A stretch of 64,000 nt of DNA. Origin: Bullera alba (lineage: Eukaryota > Basidiomycota > Tremellomycetes > Tremellales > Bulleraceae). The position numbers and the translations under genes were made by a program. Below the pieces are notes generated by a model. The model did no database searches. It was not told the DNA's origin and worked only from the letters and a program-made list of their open reading frames with translations. This document shows, piece by piece, positions 11,698-22,562 of this stretch (its first letter is position 1; each line of letters starts with the position of its first letter). The stretch is from the NCBI GenBank assembly GCA_001600095.1, contig BCIX01000005.1:1246523-1310522 (forward strand), written 5' to 3'.

Positions 11698-13284
11698 TCA
11701 TCCCAGCTTCACCCATCCCTGACTTACTACCTCCTCGGGCAGACCTTTGAACCAAGTCCCAGCAGACATTTTGGCCTGAAACTCTGGCACGACCGATCCC
11801 ACCTGAAGCCAAGTGACCTCTCTCTGACCATTGCCATCGGCACGTCCCTCTGTGCTAGCAGAGGCGCAAGTGATGATGATGGATTCGGAGCTCTCTGTCG
11901 GATCGACAAATGCCATGCCGGGGCAAATCTCCGCTCCCGTTCCAATCTCCTGCGGAGGCGTGCTGATGGCTATAGGATCGACAAGCTGCAGCGTCTTACC
12001 GCTGACTTCAGTCCATAGTTTCCGCTACCGAGAGCGGTCAGCGAAGAGTCAGGCTCTCGATGTAGTCGTATGACTCACCTGATGACCGATCCCGCGGTGT
12101 AATCTGTCCAAATGCTCAGCATCCTGTTGTGCCCAATCGACCCGTGCTGATTCCTTATGAATCTTTGGCGCTCTGACCACTTGTTGTCTGTCTTGCGGGA
12201 CGGGCTGACACTGGTACTTCTTGTCAGTCGGATCGACCAGTAGACCAGTAGACGCAATCACGGGGACTCACTCTTCCCGCTAGCATATCCCTAAGCACGC
12301 CAACGAGAACCTTCCCCCCTATGTCCGCTAAATGAGGCAACAACGTCGCAAACGTTGCTCGAGGGGGTACCTCCTACCAATCTCACGTCAACAGCGCCCA
12401 TGTTCAGTCTCAGCGCGTACTCACTATATCCCTTTCTACGCCTACAATGTCTCCACCGTCAATACCCCTTCCCTTCTCCTGCAGTCTCTGCACGGTGACA
12501 GCGGTATGCATGTCCCCCGACGCTATTGTCCATTGAACAGGTGCGGCCCCTCGCCAGCGGGGTAAGAGCGACGGATGGACATTCAACCTGTGCGCAGGGT
12601 CGAACTTGTTCAAGATCGAATTCGGGATGATTCGTCCAAACGACGCTGTTAAGAGGAGGTGATCAGGGGAATGGCTAGTGAATGACTCTGGGAGCTACAC
12701 GTTGTGAATGTCAGCTTTCGGTCCCTGCATGATTGAAGCAACTCACCCAGTCTTCATTAGGTGGTTCGGGTTCGGACGAGTCCGAGCTTGATGAGGCGTC
12801 TTTGCGCTTCACTATTGGAGTTGGGGACCAGGGTAGATTGTGTTCCTCGGCGAAAGTCAGTAGAGCAGCTACAACCATGCATATCAGCTGGTGTGTGTAT
12901 GACACTGGACTAAGGTTTGACACACGGGTATACGTCTTCTTCCCTCTTCGACCGACTTGCTGCCTGGGCGGAGTCACAACTTGGATGCTCTGCCATGTAT
13001 CTAGAATCTGGGAATCAGTCTCCCACAGTTTTCCCACAGTTTCTCCCAAGCAATGTTCCCTCCGTAAAACTCCCTATCTCACCTTTGGCATCCAGCACAG
13101 CTCTTAGAGACGCAACCGAGAACTCGTCCGATCCACAAAACAGGATCTTATATGGTCCACGCGAGGTTGGATCGACGTTGGAACTGCTACTCTGTCCATT
13201 CGAGCTTCTGAAAGAGCTCGAGAGGAAACGCCTTGCAATGGCTCTACAAGCCTGGCAGCCCGGTACCGGCCGTATCAGCAACAT
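11698..13284 (-). CDS. FMT1: Methionyl-tRNA formyltransferase, mitochondrial
   Basis: Formylates Met-tRNA(Met) for initiation in mitochondria, using 10-formyl-THF. After an Arg-rich, acid-poor presequence (MLLIRPVPGCQACRAIARRF), the catalytic domain opens with YKILFCGSDEFSVASLRAVL, then WQSIQVVTPPRQQVGRRGKK. The active-site block is NVHPSLLPRWRGAAPVQW with the catalytic Asn and His, and further on GRGIDGGDIV carries the Asp region. LLLTASFGRIIPNSIL precedes the Asn-His block as in bacterial Fmt. A divergent C-terminal domain ends WVKLG. I chose the ATG at 13284 because it yields a good presequence; the reading frame extends upstream only to non-ATG codons. Several short introns are inferred. 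The start faces the Arl8 gene across about 400 bases. Confidence 0.9.
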
Positions 13285-13682
13285 TGTGGGGTGTGGGAGC
13301 TCAAGACCACAGTTCCACCTGTCTGTACATCGCAGGAACCTCTGTACCGAGTATAGCTGCACTTTTGCTGCGCTCTGCAGAGATCGCAATTCGCGACTGC
13401 CGAGTTATCAGCGGAATCAAATCGTCGCCGAAGCCAACGTCATTGAGCCGATCCTTTCAGCTGTCCTCCTATGCCGAGTGGGGTCGTCCTCGAGTCTGAG
13501 TTCTGACGGGTTCTGACTGTGTCTATCTTATCTCGATTCATAAACCTGGCCTGGGGCGGCGGATTGCGGCCCTCTCGCATCTGCTGAATCAGCACGAACG
13601 AGTTTACATTCACCTTAGCCCGCAGTCGACCCGCTTTCACCCCACATACCTGACACTCCGCCGCCATCGAATCGCGCCGATC
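13285..13682. promoter_or_regulatory. Bidirectional promoter between FMT1 and ARL8
   Basis: A head-to-head arrangement leaves 398 bases between the two start codons, so both promoters must lie here. I recognise no specific motif. Confidence 0.45.
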
Positions 13683-14581
13683 ATGGTTTACCTATTCTCC
13701 GGGCTGCTCAACTGGTTACGCTCTCTCTTCTTCGCCAAACACCTAGAGGTCACTATCGTCGGATTGCAAGTACGTGTCCTCCTGGCCGCACTGACAAACT
13801 GCTTCATGATTGACGATCCCCCTTTAGGCATCGGGTAAAACATCGTCAGTGCCGCATTTACTACGCGCCGTGAAGGTGGAGTGGACGCTGACGCGGGTAT
13901 AGACTCGTCAACGTGCTAGGCTCGGATCAGTGGTCTGAGGATGTAGTCCCCACAGTCGCGTTCAACCTCCGTCAAGTGAGAAAAGGCAACGTGACCATGA
14001 AAGTCTGGGACGTGGCAGGGCAGCCCAAGTTTAGGGGAATGTGGGATCGGTATTGCCGTGGCGCGGACGCGATCGTGTGAGTACTTGCGAAGGGGAAACT
14101 GCTGCGGAGCTCGAGAGAGATCGAGTCAGGCTTCGCCTTCACTGTGCTGTGTTGTGTTGTGGCGGATGGCTGACTCGCTATTAGATACGTAGTCGATGCC
14201 GCAGATGTAAGTGACTCCTCCTCGACACCGTCTTCTACGCGCGTTAGTCTAGAGCTGACTCTCGTAGCCTAAATCAATACCCGTCGCCACGTCCGAATTG
14301 CACGCGCTACTATCCCTACCCGCTCTTGCCTCTGTACCGCTGCTCGTCCTCGCGAACAAGAACGATCTACCTGACGCGATAGGCGTCGACGATTTGATCA
14401 AGGAGATGAGATTAGGAGAGATCAGAGGTCGGGCCGTCTCGGTGAGTAAGCATGAGGCCTGCTTTTCTGGCCTCTGGCTCAGCCGGACACACGCTGATAG
14501 TACTAGTGCTACTCGACGAGTAATAAGACGAAACATAATCTCGATATAGTCCTGGCCTGGTTGACTCAGCGAGCGCACTAG
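13683..14581 (+). CDS. ARL8: Arl8-family small GTPase
   Basis: Arl8 is an Arf-like GTPase on lysosomes/vacuoles and endosomes that recruits motor and tether effectors. It has the diagnostic Arl8 N-terminus [20 protein letters not shown], which is an acetylated amphipathic helix without an N-myristoylated Gly2. The P-loop is GLQASGKTSLVNVL, switch [17 protein letters not shown], and switch [26 protein letters not shown] (here LANKNDLP) gives guanine specificity, and CYSTSNK is the G5 region. WDVAGQ in place of WDLGGQ is a mild divergence at the G3 motif. Five short introns are inferred; exon phases restore every G motif. The C-terminus is WLTQRAH. Confidence 0.93.
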
Positions 14582-14913
14582 TCACTATTCACCAACGTCT
14601 TCCCTCCTCTACAGGGCAAGCACTTCCTCTTTGCCGATCGGAACTATTGTCGCAGAGTGGAGTCGACTCTGTTCCTGTATCATTCCAATCGATGAGTGCC
14701 TTCGACAATACGACCAACACTATAATTACCGACCAAGTTGTAAATCCACTTCTGTCATCCGACTCGATCCAGTACGCCATGTCAATCTCATGCATTGGTT
14801 GGTCTATCCATTCTTGGTATATGCTGTGATCTCGGCGGTACCGCTATGTCCTAATGCTATTTATTTCCTCCTCGTCGCCTTGGACGGCTTGGTTGAGCCT
14901 ATCACTCCCTCTA
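14582..14913. other. Convergent 3' flanks of ARL8 and CRY-DASH
   Basis: About 330 bases between two stop codons on opposite strands, presumably 3' UTRs. No further gene seen. Confidence 0.45.
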
Positions 14914-17313
14914 TTACTGACCGCCACCACCGTGCCCTCCGTGTTGACCTCTTCCACCACCTCCACCGCCGCCACGGCCTCGACCTCTGTGTCCACCACC
15001 ACGTCCTCCGCCCCTTCCACCTCCGCCTCGTCCCCCTCCGCCGCCGCCGCCGCCTCCACCTCGGCCATTACCGGGGTAAAACTTTCTCCAAGACGATGCC
15101 TCGGCAATAGGCTTCGAGGGGTAATCTTTCAGTTCCTTGTTGAGCACTATGAACCGGGGTCAGCGTCTGTCTAGCAGGCGAACTTTGGGGAGAGTGATAA
15201 TGTCTTAGACAGCCAGGTCGATTGGACATGAGGGCCAGCACTCACACCAGGGGGTTTGTGCGTATTCATCTGGCACGTCCTTGAGCTGCGGGAGCCACAA
15301 CCTCACGTGCTCGGAATGTGGGTCGTAGTCTTTGCTCTGCTTGATCGGGTTGAATTGCCTCGATGACCTAGGATCGTTGCCGACTCCAGCTGCACAAGGG
15401 GTTAGCATCAATCATTACGAAGTAGTCTCGTTACTCACCTTGGTATTGCCTGATCGAGGAGAAAGACAATCAGCGTTAGATCAATTCACTACCCCTACTG
15501 CGCAAGCTATACTCACCAGTTGCCCCAGCTAAGTGATGTCCATCATCAGTACAATCCAATCCCAAGAACAGGTGACTCACTTTGAACATGTGTCGTAATC
15601 CACGAGGTGCATCTCGAACCACTCGGCACCAATCCTCCAATCCGCATACAGGTCTTTGGTGAGGTAACTCGCAACGTTCTGTCTGCCTCTATTGGACATA
15701 TACCCCGTTTCCTTGAGTTCCACCATAAAGGCATCGATGAAAGGCACGCCAGTGCGGCCCTCGCACCACCGCCGGATGGGATCGTTGGGGTCTTCGAAAT
15801 TTGGATTAGCCCATTCCGCAGGTTTGGGTCGTTCCGACTCTGGGTAGAGCTTCACTTGGGATGAGTAGCCCGTTGGGTCGAACAGGGAGGATGCCTTGAC
15901 TTTGGAGTATTTCAGTGTCGTGTACTGGAAGTAGTCCCTCCACAGGAGCTCGAACAGGATCCCTAGGACGATCAGCAAGTGAAACACAGAGGTCTGGGAC
16001 AGATGAGGGAACCTACAGTAGACGTTCTTCCTGGTGTCCTTGTCCTTGCCGACATACTCGAGCAACTCGCCAACTCTCCATCCAACCGCTTTAGGACTCA
16101 GCACGCCCAATGCGAGGAGCGAGGCGAATTTGGTACTGAAGCCCTCCCCGATCATGCCGTTTCGGGTATCCTTGTACTTTTTCGCTTTATGCCCTCCGAC
16201 CCAGCCATCGCCGCCGCTGTGTCCGACGTAGTCCTCCAATCTGGCCAAAGCGGCCGCCTCTCCGCCGTCGAATGGAATGGCCGAATGGGCGTGGATAGGC
16301 GGCACCTCGGAGCTCTTTGGCGTGTTGCTCGACCAGCCGCTCAACGGAGGCGACTCGAGTAATGGCTTCGCCAATGCCGCATACATTCCTTGAAGCGAAT
16401 CGACCTCTGAACCTTTCTCGACCCAAGCTCCCAGCTTGGACGAACGCAAAGACTCGACCTTGGGGAAAGGCTTGAGCTTGGTGCCATTGGAGCCCACGGC
16501 AACAACCACATCGTCTACCGATTTGGCATTGGAGGTGAATTTGGCGGTCTGCAGTGGCTCGGTCAACATCCCATCTCCGCTGATATCGATTCCTAAACCC
16601 TCGACTTTCTGCCTGAACTGGGTGTAGACGTCGGGCGTGTTGGTCTCCGGGTTGAACGGCAATTTGGCAGCTGGAATCATAGTTTTACTATCCACCGAAT
16701 TGACTTCTGTCGAACCTGCCAATTTCTCTTCTATCCTCTCGAGGGTGTTGGTCTCTTCGAGACTGTACTCCTTTTGAGCCCAGATACCGGCAACATCACC
16801 ATCTTCCTTGAGTTTCTGGACTAGAGCTGGGATGAGCACCTCTGGACGTCCATAGCCAATAAGCAGGTCACCCCCGGACCGTCGGTACGTCTCCCTCAGC
16901 CCATACACTGATTCCAGGAGGAATTTCAGTCGGAGCGGACTCGTTCGGTGAAAGTTACCAAGGCGGGAAAGTGGTGCTGGGCGAGTATGTCTAGGCTCAT
17001 GGTGAGGATTCCCCTGTTGTCGAGCTCCGGCCTTGTCGGCTCGAGGGGCGGGAGGGGCGGTGTCGTAGGATGGAAGGGCGGAAAGGTCCAGTTGTCGATC
17101 GTCGAATATGTACACTGGCAAGAAATGCGTTATCGACGAAGCGATCTTTGACGACGAGTCGTGAGAGAGATGTAGGGAGGGAGAGTCGTGTACTCGGAGA
17201 TCCAAGGCGTGTAGGTGGATGAAGGTGTTGCTCTTGCCAGAGTTTTGACTAGACATGGCGCGTGAGGACTGTGCGATGGGTCGGATACTGCTTAGAGTTC
17301 GGAAGGGGAACAT
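14914..17313 (-). CDS. Cryptochrome DASH with Gly/Arg-rich C-terminal tail
   Basis: A flavoprotein photoreceptor of the photolyase family. DASH members repair cyclobutane dimers in single-stranded DNA, and in fungi they also modulate light responses. The N-terminal photolyase domain (FIHLHALDLRVHDSPSL) binds the antenna. The FAD domain includes GEGFSTKFASLLALGVLSP, VYWILFELLWRDYFQY (W restored across an intron), RRWCEGRTGVPFIDAFMVEL, GYMSNRGRQNVASYLTKDL, DWRIGAEWFEMHLVDYDTCS and NWGNWQYQAGVGNDPR, which are strong CRY-DASH signatures. The N-terminal MFPFRTLSSIRPIAQSSRAM may be a mitochondrial presequence. The last 50 or so residues are almost pure Gly/Arg with RGG-type repeats, a feature of some fungal DASH proteins and of RNA-binding tails. 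The first exon is unusually long, about 1.3 kb, and four or five introns fall in the 3' third. Confidence 0.93.
14917..15075 (-). repeat. Gly/Arg-rich low-complexity coding tract
   Basis: A CCN-rich (GGN on the coding strand) tract encoding the C-terminal RGG-like tail of the cryptochrome. It is composed of GGG, GRG and RGG steps. Such tracts vary in length between strains. Confidence 0.8.
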
Positions 17314-17797
17314 GAATCGGCTTGAACCACTATGAACCTTCCCTTGATGGCGAGTGTGTGGAAGAGAAGAGGAACTGATAGTCAGTCACCTATCCCATAC
17401 TCCATCGCTGCCATCGTGATGCCACCGCTTGACGCAGTGACTAACTTTCAACATGCACTACGTCATTACGAAATCTCAAACCCGATCGATCTACTTTCGA
17501 GTTTCAGACATCGGCAAAGTAGATGCCCGATCACTCCTTGGTCCTAATTGCCGATTCATGAGGTTGTCTAATCGCGACAATCATGCTTGATGCTGACCTT
17601 GCATTGACGATGGACAAATGATATGCTGAGGTCTGAGCGCCCCGAGAAAGAAGGCAGAACTAAGCTCAGCACAAGCCCGGGTGCTTTGTGCTGGTGTTGC
17701 GCTTAGGCAGAAATCGTGAAGTTGTCTATACTCGTGCCAACCATGCTGATCTCGCATTGAATGGATCGTATGCTATGCTATGCCATGCTAAATGCTA
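17314..17797. other. Intergenic region with an imperfect direct repeat
   Basis: Upstream flank of CRY-DASH and 3' flank of the next minus-strand gene. Two related blocks begin near 17561 and 17717 (GGTTGTCTA versus AGTTGTCTA, each followed by CATGCTGAT-like and CATTGA words). No gene is supported. Confidence 0.5.
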
Positions 17798-19978
17798 TTA
17801 TGATGCTTCGTCCTCGTTTGTGGTTTGTTCAACCGGTATCTCTTCCCCATGGCCCTCGCCATCAGACACTACTACAGTAGGGCTCTTCTTCTTCCGCCTA
17901 GAGGACAACACGTCCCACTTCGCAATGATCTCCTCTCTCCGATTCGGGTTCCTGTACAGCTCCTCTGATGCCCGTTTCAGATCCGTATCCTCGTCTATCC
18001 ACTTGTATCTCCTCGTCGGGTCGTTGCTGCCAGTATCCTTGTACACCCAACCTATCTTCTCCGCCGCGACCAGACACGGTCTCATTGCACTAAGACTTTG
18101 ACCCAGGTGCTTCCATCGGGGCGCCTCGATCGAATTCCCCTCTCCCTGCAGGTCGTTCTTGCGGATCCAGTACGCCTTGTGCCACTGGTGGAATGATCTC
18201 TTGCCGAGCGTGGGGAGATACTCGGTATACACCCGACTGTACCTGAACAAGGAAAGACAGGTCCGCATGCCCGGCTCGACGCCGTATTGCGACTGGAAAA
18301 AGTCGAGCACTTCGACAAGGTATGGACCTGATCTCTGTCGAGTTCTTGGATGCGGCGCGGGGGGTAACAGGAGTCGACCGGATCCATCCGTCTCGAGGCT
18401 GAGTCGCAATTTGCCAATGATGGCCTTGGCCGTTTTCCGGTCCTCCCAAGCGATCGTGGCTGGATCATCGGGATCCTCCTCCAATATTCGAACGACTATC
18501 GTATGCAGCGTCTGCTTGTTGAGCGGGATTTCTGGGCAAATCGCCCTGAACTGGTCGATGATGCCGAACAACACCGCGAGCTCGCGCCGAGGATCGTCGT
18601 ACCAGCGAGGAAAGGCATACCGCATGTAAAGGTGTAATACTGCTCGAAGTGAATTCTCCGCTTCGGAATCTTGCCTCCCCTGGGAATGTAATCTTCGCTG
18701 GACTATGTCGATTGCTTGACTCATCGGGAAGGCTCGTTTGGATTCCGCGTCGTATTGCGCCATGATCAATCGGTAGTGGATATACCCCAATACATCCGGT
18801 ATTGGGTCTTTGGGCCGGACGATCATTCGCGGAGGCCATGACAGACGGGCCCAGCGATCAACTCGATGGCCACTGGTCAATCGTGTCTCCTTGTCGGGAT
18901 CTAGCATCCGTTTCGGACGCAGTCCATTCGGTCTCATTATCTCCGGTGAACCAAGCCGACGGAAGAGATCCACCCATTTCACAAACTCTCGCCGCGGGAG
19001 GAATGTCGACTCGGAGTGGATGTACTGAGGTCGAGCGTCTGACAAGGTCTGCTTGGCCTTTTGACGGACTTCGAGGTCGCCACACCGTTCGGCATATCGG
19101 TATAAGGCGTGAACAGCGGGTAGAGAAATCCACTTTTCTCGGTTGAGCCTCTTCAAGATCTCGTTCGGGGTCCGCTTGGAGACCTGATGGCTCGAGTGGG
19201 ATATGGAATGGGGATGAGAACCATCTTCCATGACCGCGACTGATGTGGTGAGCTCGTCGATTTCCGCAGCAGCTTTCCCTAGGCTCCGCCAATCCTCCAC
19301 GGGCATTTGTTCCAGCGACCGGAGAGGCGGCAATGAGGGATACCGAGTGCGGGTCCGTGAAGGGCTAAATCTGGGCTTCTTTATCAAGAAGTTCAATTTG
19401 GGTCTCGAGGCGAAGCCGAGAGAATTGTTGACCGGATCATCATTGACATTTGAGTGAGGTTTTTTCTTCGGAGTGTGACGATGACCCTCCTTCTGACCGG
19501 GAAGAGTGGACGGATTGGTAGGGTTGAAGATTGACATCGGCTCGCGGTGTAGCTTTCGGTGGTTCACTGGTCGGGTTCTCGTCTGGATGGTTGAGCCCAG
19601 CGTTATTTGCCCAGTGCCAACTCCCAGTTTCTGCTTGTCCCTAGACTGTATTCTCCTAGTCAGTCCATATCCAGTCCCAGTGTCGACTCCCAATTTCTGC
19701 TTTCCCCGAGACTGAATATTCCTGACTAATCCATATCCAGTTGATTCCCCACCCCTTCTCTCCTCCTCTACTTCCAGCGCAGACGTGCGCTGGAATGGTC
19801 TCCTCGACACCGGAGATGCACCTCTCTGTTTAGAACTTGCGTCGCCGATTTGGGTTCGTGCCGAGGTTGACAGACAGGCACACTGCGCCGCGAGCCTCGA
19901 AGGCCCTGCTATGCTGTTGAGTTGCCAGGACGGTGAGGTGACTACAGCTGCCGCATGTGCCGACAGTCTGAGCGCCAT
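17798..19978 (-). CDS. Intronless protein of about 726 residues, probably mitochondrial; function unknown
   Basis: A single open frame. I chose the ATG at 19978, because the frame extends upstream only to a TTG. It gives MALRLSAHAAAVVTSPSWQL and an Arg/Ser/Ala-rich, acid-poor N-terminus typical of a matrix presequence. Residues about 80-125 contain two near-identical 22-residue repeats. The middle is basic and disordered. The C-terminal two thirds is helical, with segments such as VLGYIHYRLIMAQYDAESKR and VLHLYMRYAFPRWYDDPRRE that resemble the spacing of PPR/TPR-like helical repeats without a clear match. The end is acidic (VEQTTNEDEAS). A role in mitochondrial gene expression is a guess from this architecture; no family is recognised. 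Confidence 0.75.
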   Translation of the reverse strand: MALRLSAHAAAVVTSPSWQLNSIAGPSRLAAQCACLSTSARTQIGDASSKQRGASPVSRRPFQRTSALEVEEERRGGESTGYGLVRNIQSRGKQKLGVDTGTGYGLTRRIQSRDKQKLGVGTGQITLGSTIQTRTRPVNHRKLHREPMSIFNPTNPSTLPGQKEGHRHTPKKKPHSNVNDDPVNNSLGFASRPKLNFLIKKPRFSPSRTRTRYPSLPPLRSLEQMPVEDWRSLGKAAAEIDELTTSVAVMEDGSHPHSISHSSHQVSKRTPNEILKRLNREKWISLPAVHALYRYAERCGDLEVRQKAKQTLSDARPQYIHSESTFLPRREFVKWVDLFRRLGSPEIMRPNGLRPKRMLDPDKETRLTSGHRVDRWARLSWPPRMIVRPKDPIPDVLGYIHYRLIMAQYDAESKRAFPMSQAIDIVQRRLHSQGRQDSEAENSLRAVLHLYMRYAFPRWYDDPRRELAVLFGIIDQFRAICPEIPLNKQTLHTIVVRILEEDPDDPATIAWEDRKTAKAIIGKLRLSLETDGSGRLLLPPAPHPRTRQRSGPYLVEVLDFFQSQYGVEPGMRTCLSLFRYSRVYTEYLPTLGKRSFHQWHKAYWIRKNDLQGEGNSIEAPRWKHLGQSLSAMRPCLVAAEKIGWVYKDTGSNDPTRRYKWIDEDTDLKRASEELYRNPNRREEIIAKWDVLSSRRKKKSPTVVVSDGEGHGEEIPVEQTTNEDEAS
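19610..19741 (-). repeat. Tandem 66-bp coding duplication (2 copies)
   Basis: Two adjacent 66-base units (19610-19675 and 19676-19741) in frame within the intronless gene. Each encodes a 22-residue unit of the form TGYGL-R-IQSR-KQKLGV-TG. They differ at scattered bases, so the duplication is not brand new. Confidence 0.85.
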
Positions 19979-20806
19979 AAGTCGGCGGCACTCTCCCGAA
20001 GTGTTGGTGACTTGGTGATTGACCAACTTTGCAACGACGGTGGACTTTTGGTTGACTTCGACATTTCCGCTGGCATGGCTCGGGTCATTCGTGCACGCGC
20101 GAAGTTGTTTGAACTTAGGGGCGGCGCCGGCCGAAACGAGTCTGGGAGAAATACAACATAAAAACCTGTTCCGTTAATCTGCCGCCCGGGTGGCGAGGTT
20201 TCCGTAATGTTCCGGCTACATTCGTCAGCCGGAAGGGCCAGGAGCGTCGGAGCGGCAGAGAGTCAGCTGGAGCCGTGTGTGGTGCCAGCGCGCGCTGGCG
20301 ATGGAGAGGTGGCAGCGGTGGTCATCTGACAATGGTTAGATCACGTAGGTGGAGTGATCTACACTAGTGCAAGTGCGACTGGAGTATGTACGAACCCTCT
20401 GATCGGCCTAGCGACAGCTCAAAGAGGCGTCTTAGCGCGATGCAGAATCATGATTGGTCGATTAGATGACAATTGATGATGCGGCATACGGATTGACGGA
20501 ACGGATCAAGTGATCACTGGATCTGTTATTTGTATTTTGCCCTCTGGGAGCCCTGCGTGACGACAACGAGCGATTCGATACTCGTACCTCGGACCCTAAT
20601 TACCTGCGATTAGCTCCGTCTCGATTTCGAATGACGAATCCTCCTCGCTCCCATGCTATGCATTCCCATGGCTATATAAGTCGCTGACTGCCCTCCTCTA
20701 CTGTGCTTCTCCTTTGTCCCATCAAGTCATCTATCAACATCGCCACAGCGAACAACGAAACACCTACCTACCCACAGCCAATCACACTCACACTCAACAC
20801 TGCATC
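19979..20806. other. Divergent intergenic region
   Basis: About 830 bases between head-to-head genes. The half near the plus-strand gene has a TATA box at 20673 and a CA-rich leader. I see no gene in it. Confidence 0.5.
20673..20680 (+). promoter_or_regulatory. TATA box
   Basis: TATATAAG sits about 130 bases before the ATG at 20807. Transcription would be expected to start roughly 30-60 bases downstream, giving a leader of 70-100 bases. A clear TATA box suggests a regulated, strongly expressed gene. Confidence 0.6.
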
Positions 20807-22177
20807 ATGGAGTTCAACTCGAACACTACCGCCTCCAACCCTAAGAACCTCTACCCCTGCCTCGCCACCATCACCATCACCCCGGCCGGTCATACCGACA
20901 GGTCGAGGAGGTCCTCCTTTGGGTCTAACCAGGGTGAAGAGGATAATGCCCTGCGAAGGGTCATCAGTGGAAATCGACGAAAGAGCTCGTTCGGCTACGA
21001 GGAGAAAAGGGCCGCGCCTCACGTAGACGAGTCGGGCAAGTGGTACTGGAGAGTTCAGGCCGGTGTGAACGACGTGAGTACATTCCTGGCCCTTGTTCTA
21101 GCCAGAGACAGTTTCGGCTGACCATTATCGCTTATCGCCTCCAGAACCAACTTGTCCTGCTACCCCTCACTCAGCCCGCCAACCCACTGCTCACATCGCC
21201 CCCTCAGCCACTTTCCCACGCCATGCCCGCTCATTCCACCGAGGCGAGCCACGACCAATCCTCTGTTCCAGGACAAACGCCCGGCTCGCACCACCACGAT
21301 GGCAATGGTGCCGATCACGAGGGTCTTGGCACCAAGATCAAGAACCTCTTCAGGCGAGGATCCGGCTCCCACACCGCCCACACCGACACTGCACCCACTG
21401 GCCCAGTGCACCCCGTTGGCGCCGGTGACACCGACGTGTCCCAAGTAGCTTCTACCACCACCACCGCAGTCGACGGCAATGGCGTCGGCGGCAATACGGA
21501 CAGAGTTCTTGACCAGACTGCACAAGGCGACATGCTGCCGAGTGCTAATGCGAACAGGATCGGAGCTACAAACATCAATGCCAACGCCGAGTCGGGCTGG
21601 CCAGGCGTGATCAACGGTCAGAAACTCGGCTCCATCGCAATCGACCTACGATCCATCGATAAAAAAGTCACTCTAGGAGGAGGAAAGAAGGGAGAGGGCA
21701 GCTGGGTCATCGTCCAGGTGGGTTCTGGAGTCGTGATCGATCTCTGAATAGACACTGATGCTGCACAATTGTTTAGATCAACTCACAATTTGGAAACATG
21801 ACACACGGCATGATCGACCCCATAGGCACAACCCATCACGGTCTGCCCAAGTCCGGCTCGGTCAGGTTCGACTTTGACAAGGACTGGATCGGTGCCAAGG
21901 CGTGAGTCGCAACTCCCCTACTTGTCCTCTGTTCTCTTGCTAATGGATCTCTTTTAGCGAGGCCGAAATCTTGCACCACCAGATTACCAATGCCCTGCAG
22001 AACATCCCTGCCCACAACGATGCCCCCGGAGGAAACCACTTCCCACAGTCGACCACCTTCCAGCTCGGAGGCGGTAACGTCGACATGTTGACCGCTGGCA
22101 GTGGCACCGCTCCCAATCTCCCCACTACCAATACCGGCCTTGCGGACGGAGTTGCTCCGAATGCCAGGGCGCTCTAG
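20807..22177 (+). CDS. Protein of unknown function, four exons
   Basis: ATG at 20807 (MEFNSNTTASNPKNLYPCLA). Three introns with good consensus sites are placed at about 21074-21143, 21719-21777 and 21903-21958. The junctions read VQAGVND-NQLVLLPLTQP, SWVIVQ-INSQFGNMTHGM and DWIGAK-AEAEILHHQ. The N-terminal part carries two copies of an R-R/K-S-S-F-G motif (RSRRSSFGS and RRKSSFGYEE) that look like basophilic kinase sites. The centre is His/Gly/Thr-rich and disordered. The more ordered part is GWPGVINGQKLGSIAIDLRS. The C-terminus is again low-complexity with QLGGGNVDMLTAGSGTA. No signal peptide or membrane helix is seen. I do not recognise a family; it may be lineage-specific. Confidence 0.75.
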
Positions 22178-22562
22178 GACTTTGAGAGTCCAATCGAGCA
22201 TCGGAAATGGAGGAAGCATGTCAGCAATCAGAAACGACTTGACTCGGCCACGGCGTGAAGGAAGGGTAAATGTGTATAATGAATTAAAGGTCAGCTCAAT
22301 CATGAAAGTCAGAAATCGTATAATCCCATTAATGTATATTTCAATGCGAGAACAATGCTCTTCAGCCGAAGATGCACGAGTGAGGCAAAGCCGTGTGTGA
22401 ATACTATCCCATCAGTACTGTTCACACACCGCTCCTGGTATGACTGATGATCTGGTGCTCGTTCGATCCCTTACTATACATCTCTTGCAACGTATAACCC
22501 TTATCTTTATCAGGTCCCTTTTGCCTCTTAGTTTCTCCCATCTACTTCGCCTTCTTCACTGC
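22178..22562. other. Convergent 3' flanks
   Basis: About 385 bases between two converging genes. It is AT-richer than its surroundings and probably holds 3' UTRs. No gene seen. Confidence 0.45.

Noticed and set aside
13285..13389. A longer N-terminus for the formyltransferase
   Set aside because: The frame is open upstream, but the extension begins on TTG, not ATG. The ATG at 13284 gives a better mitochondrial presequence.
14914..15107. Open frames on the opposite strand and other frames over the Gly/Arg tract of CRY-DASH
   Set aside because: They are low-complexity shadows (Ser/Thr/Ala or Glu/Val/Ala runs) of the GGN repeat.
19979..20026. A start 16 codons further upstream for the intronless mitochondrial-type protein
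   Set aside because: The upstream codon is TTG. ATG at 19978 gives a typical presequence.
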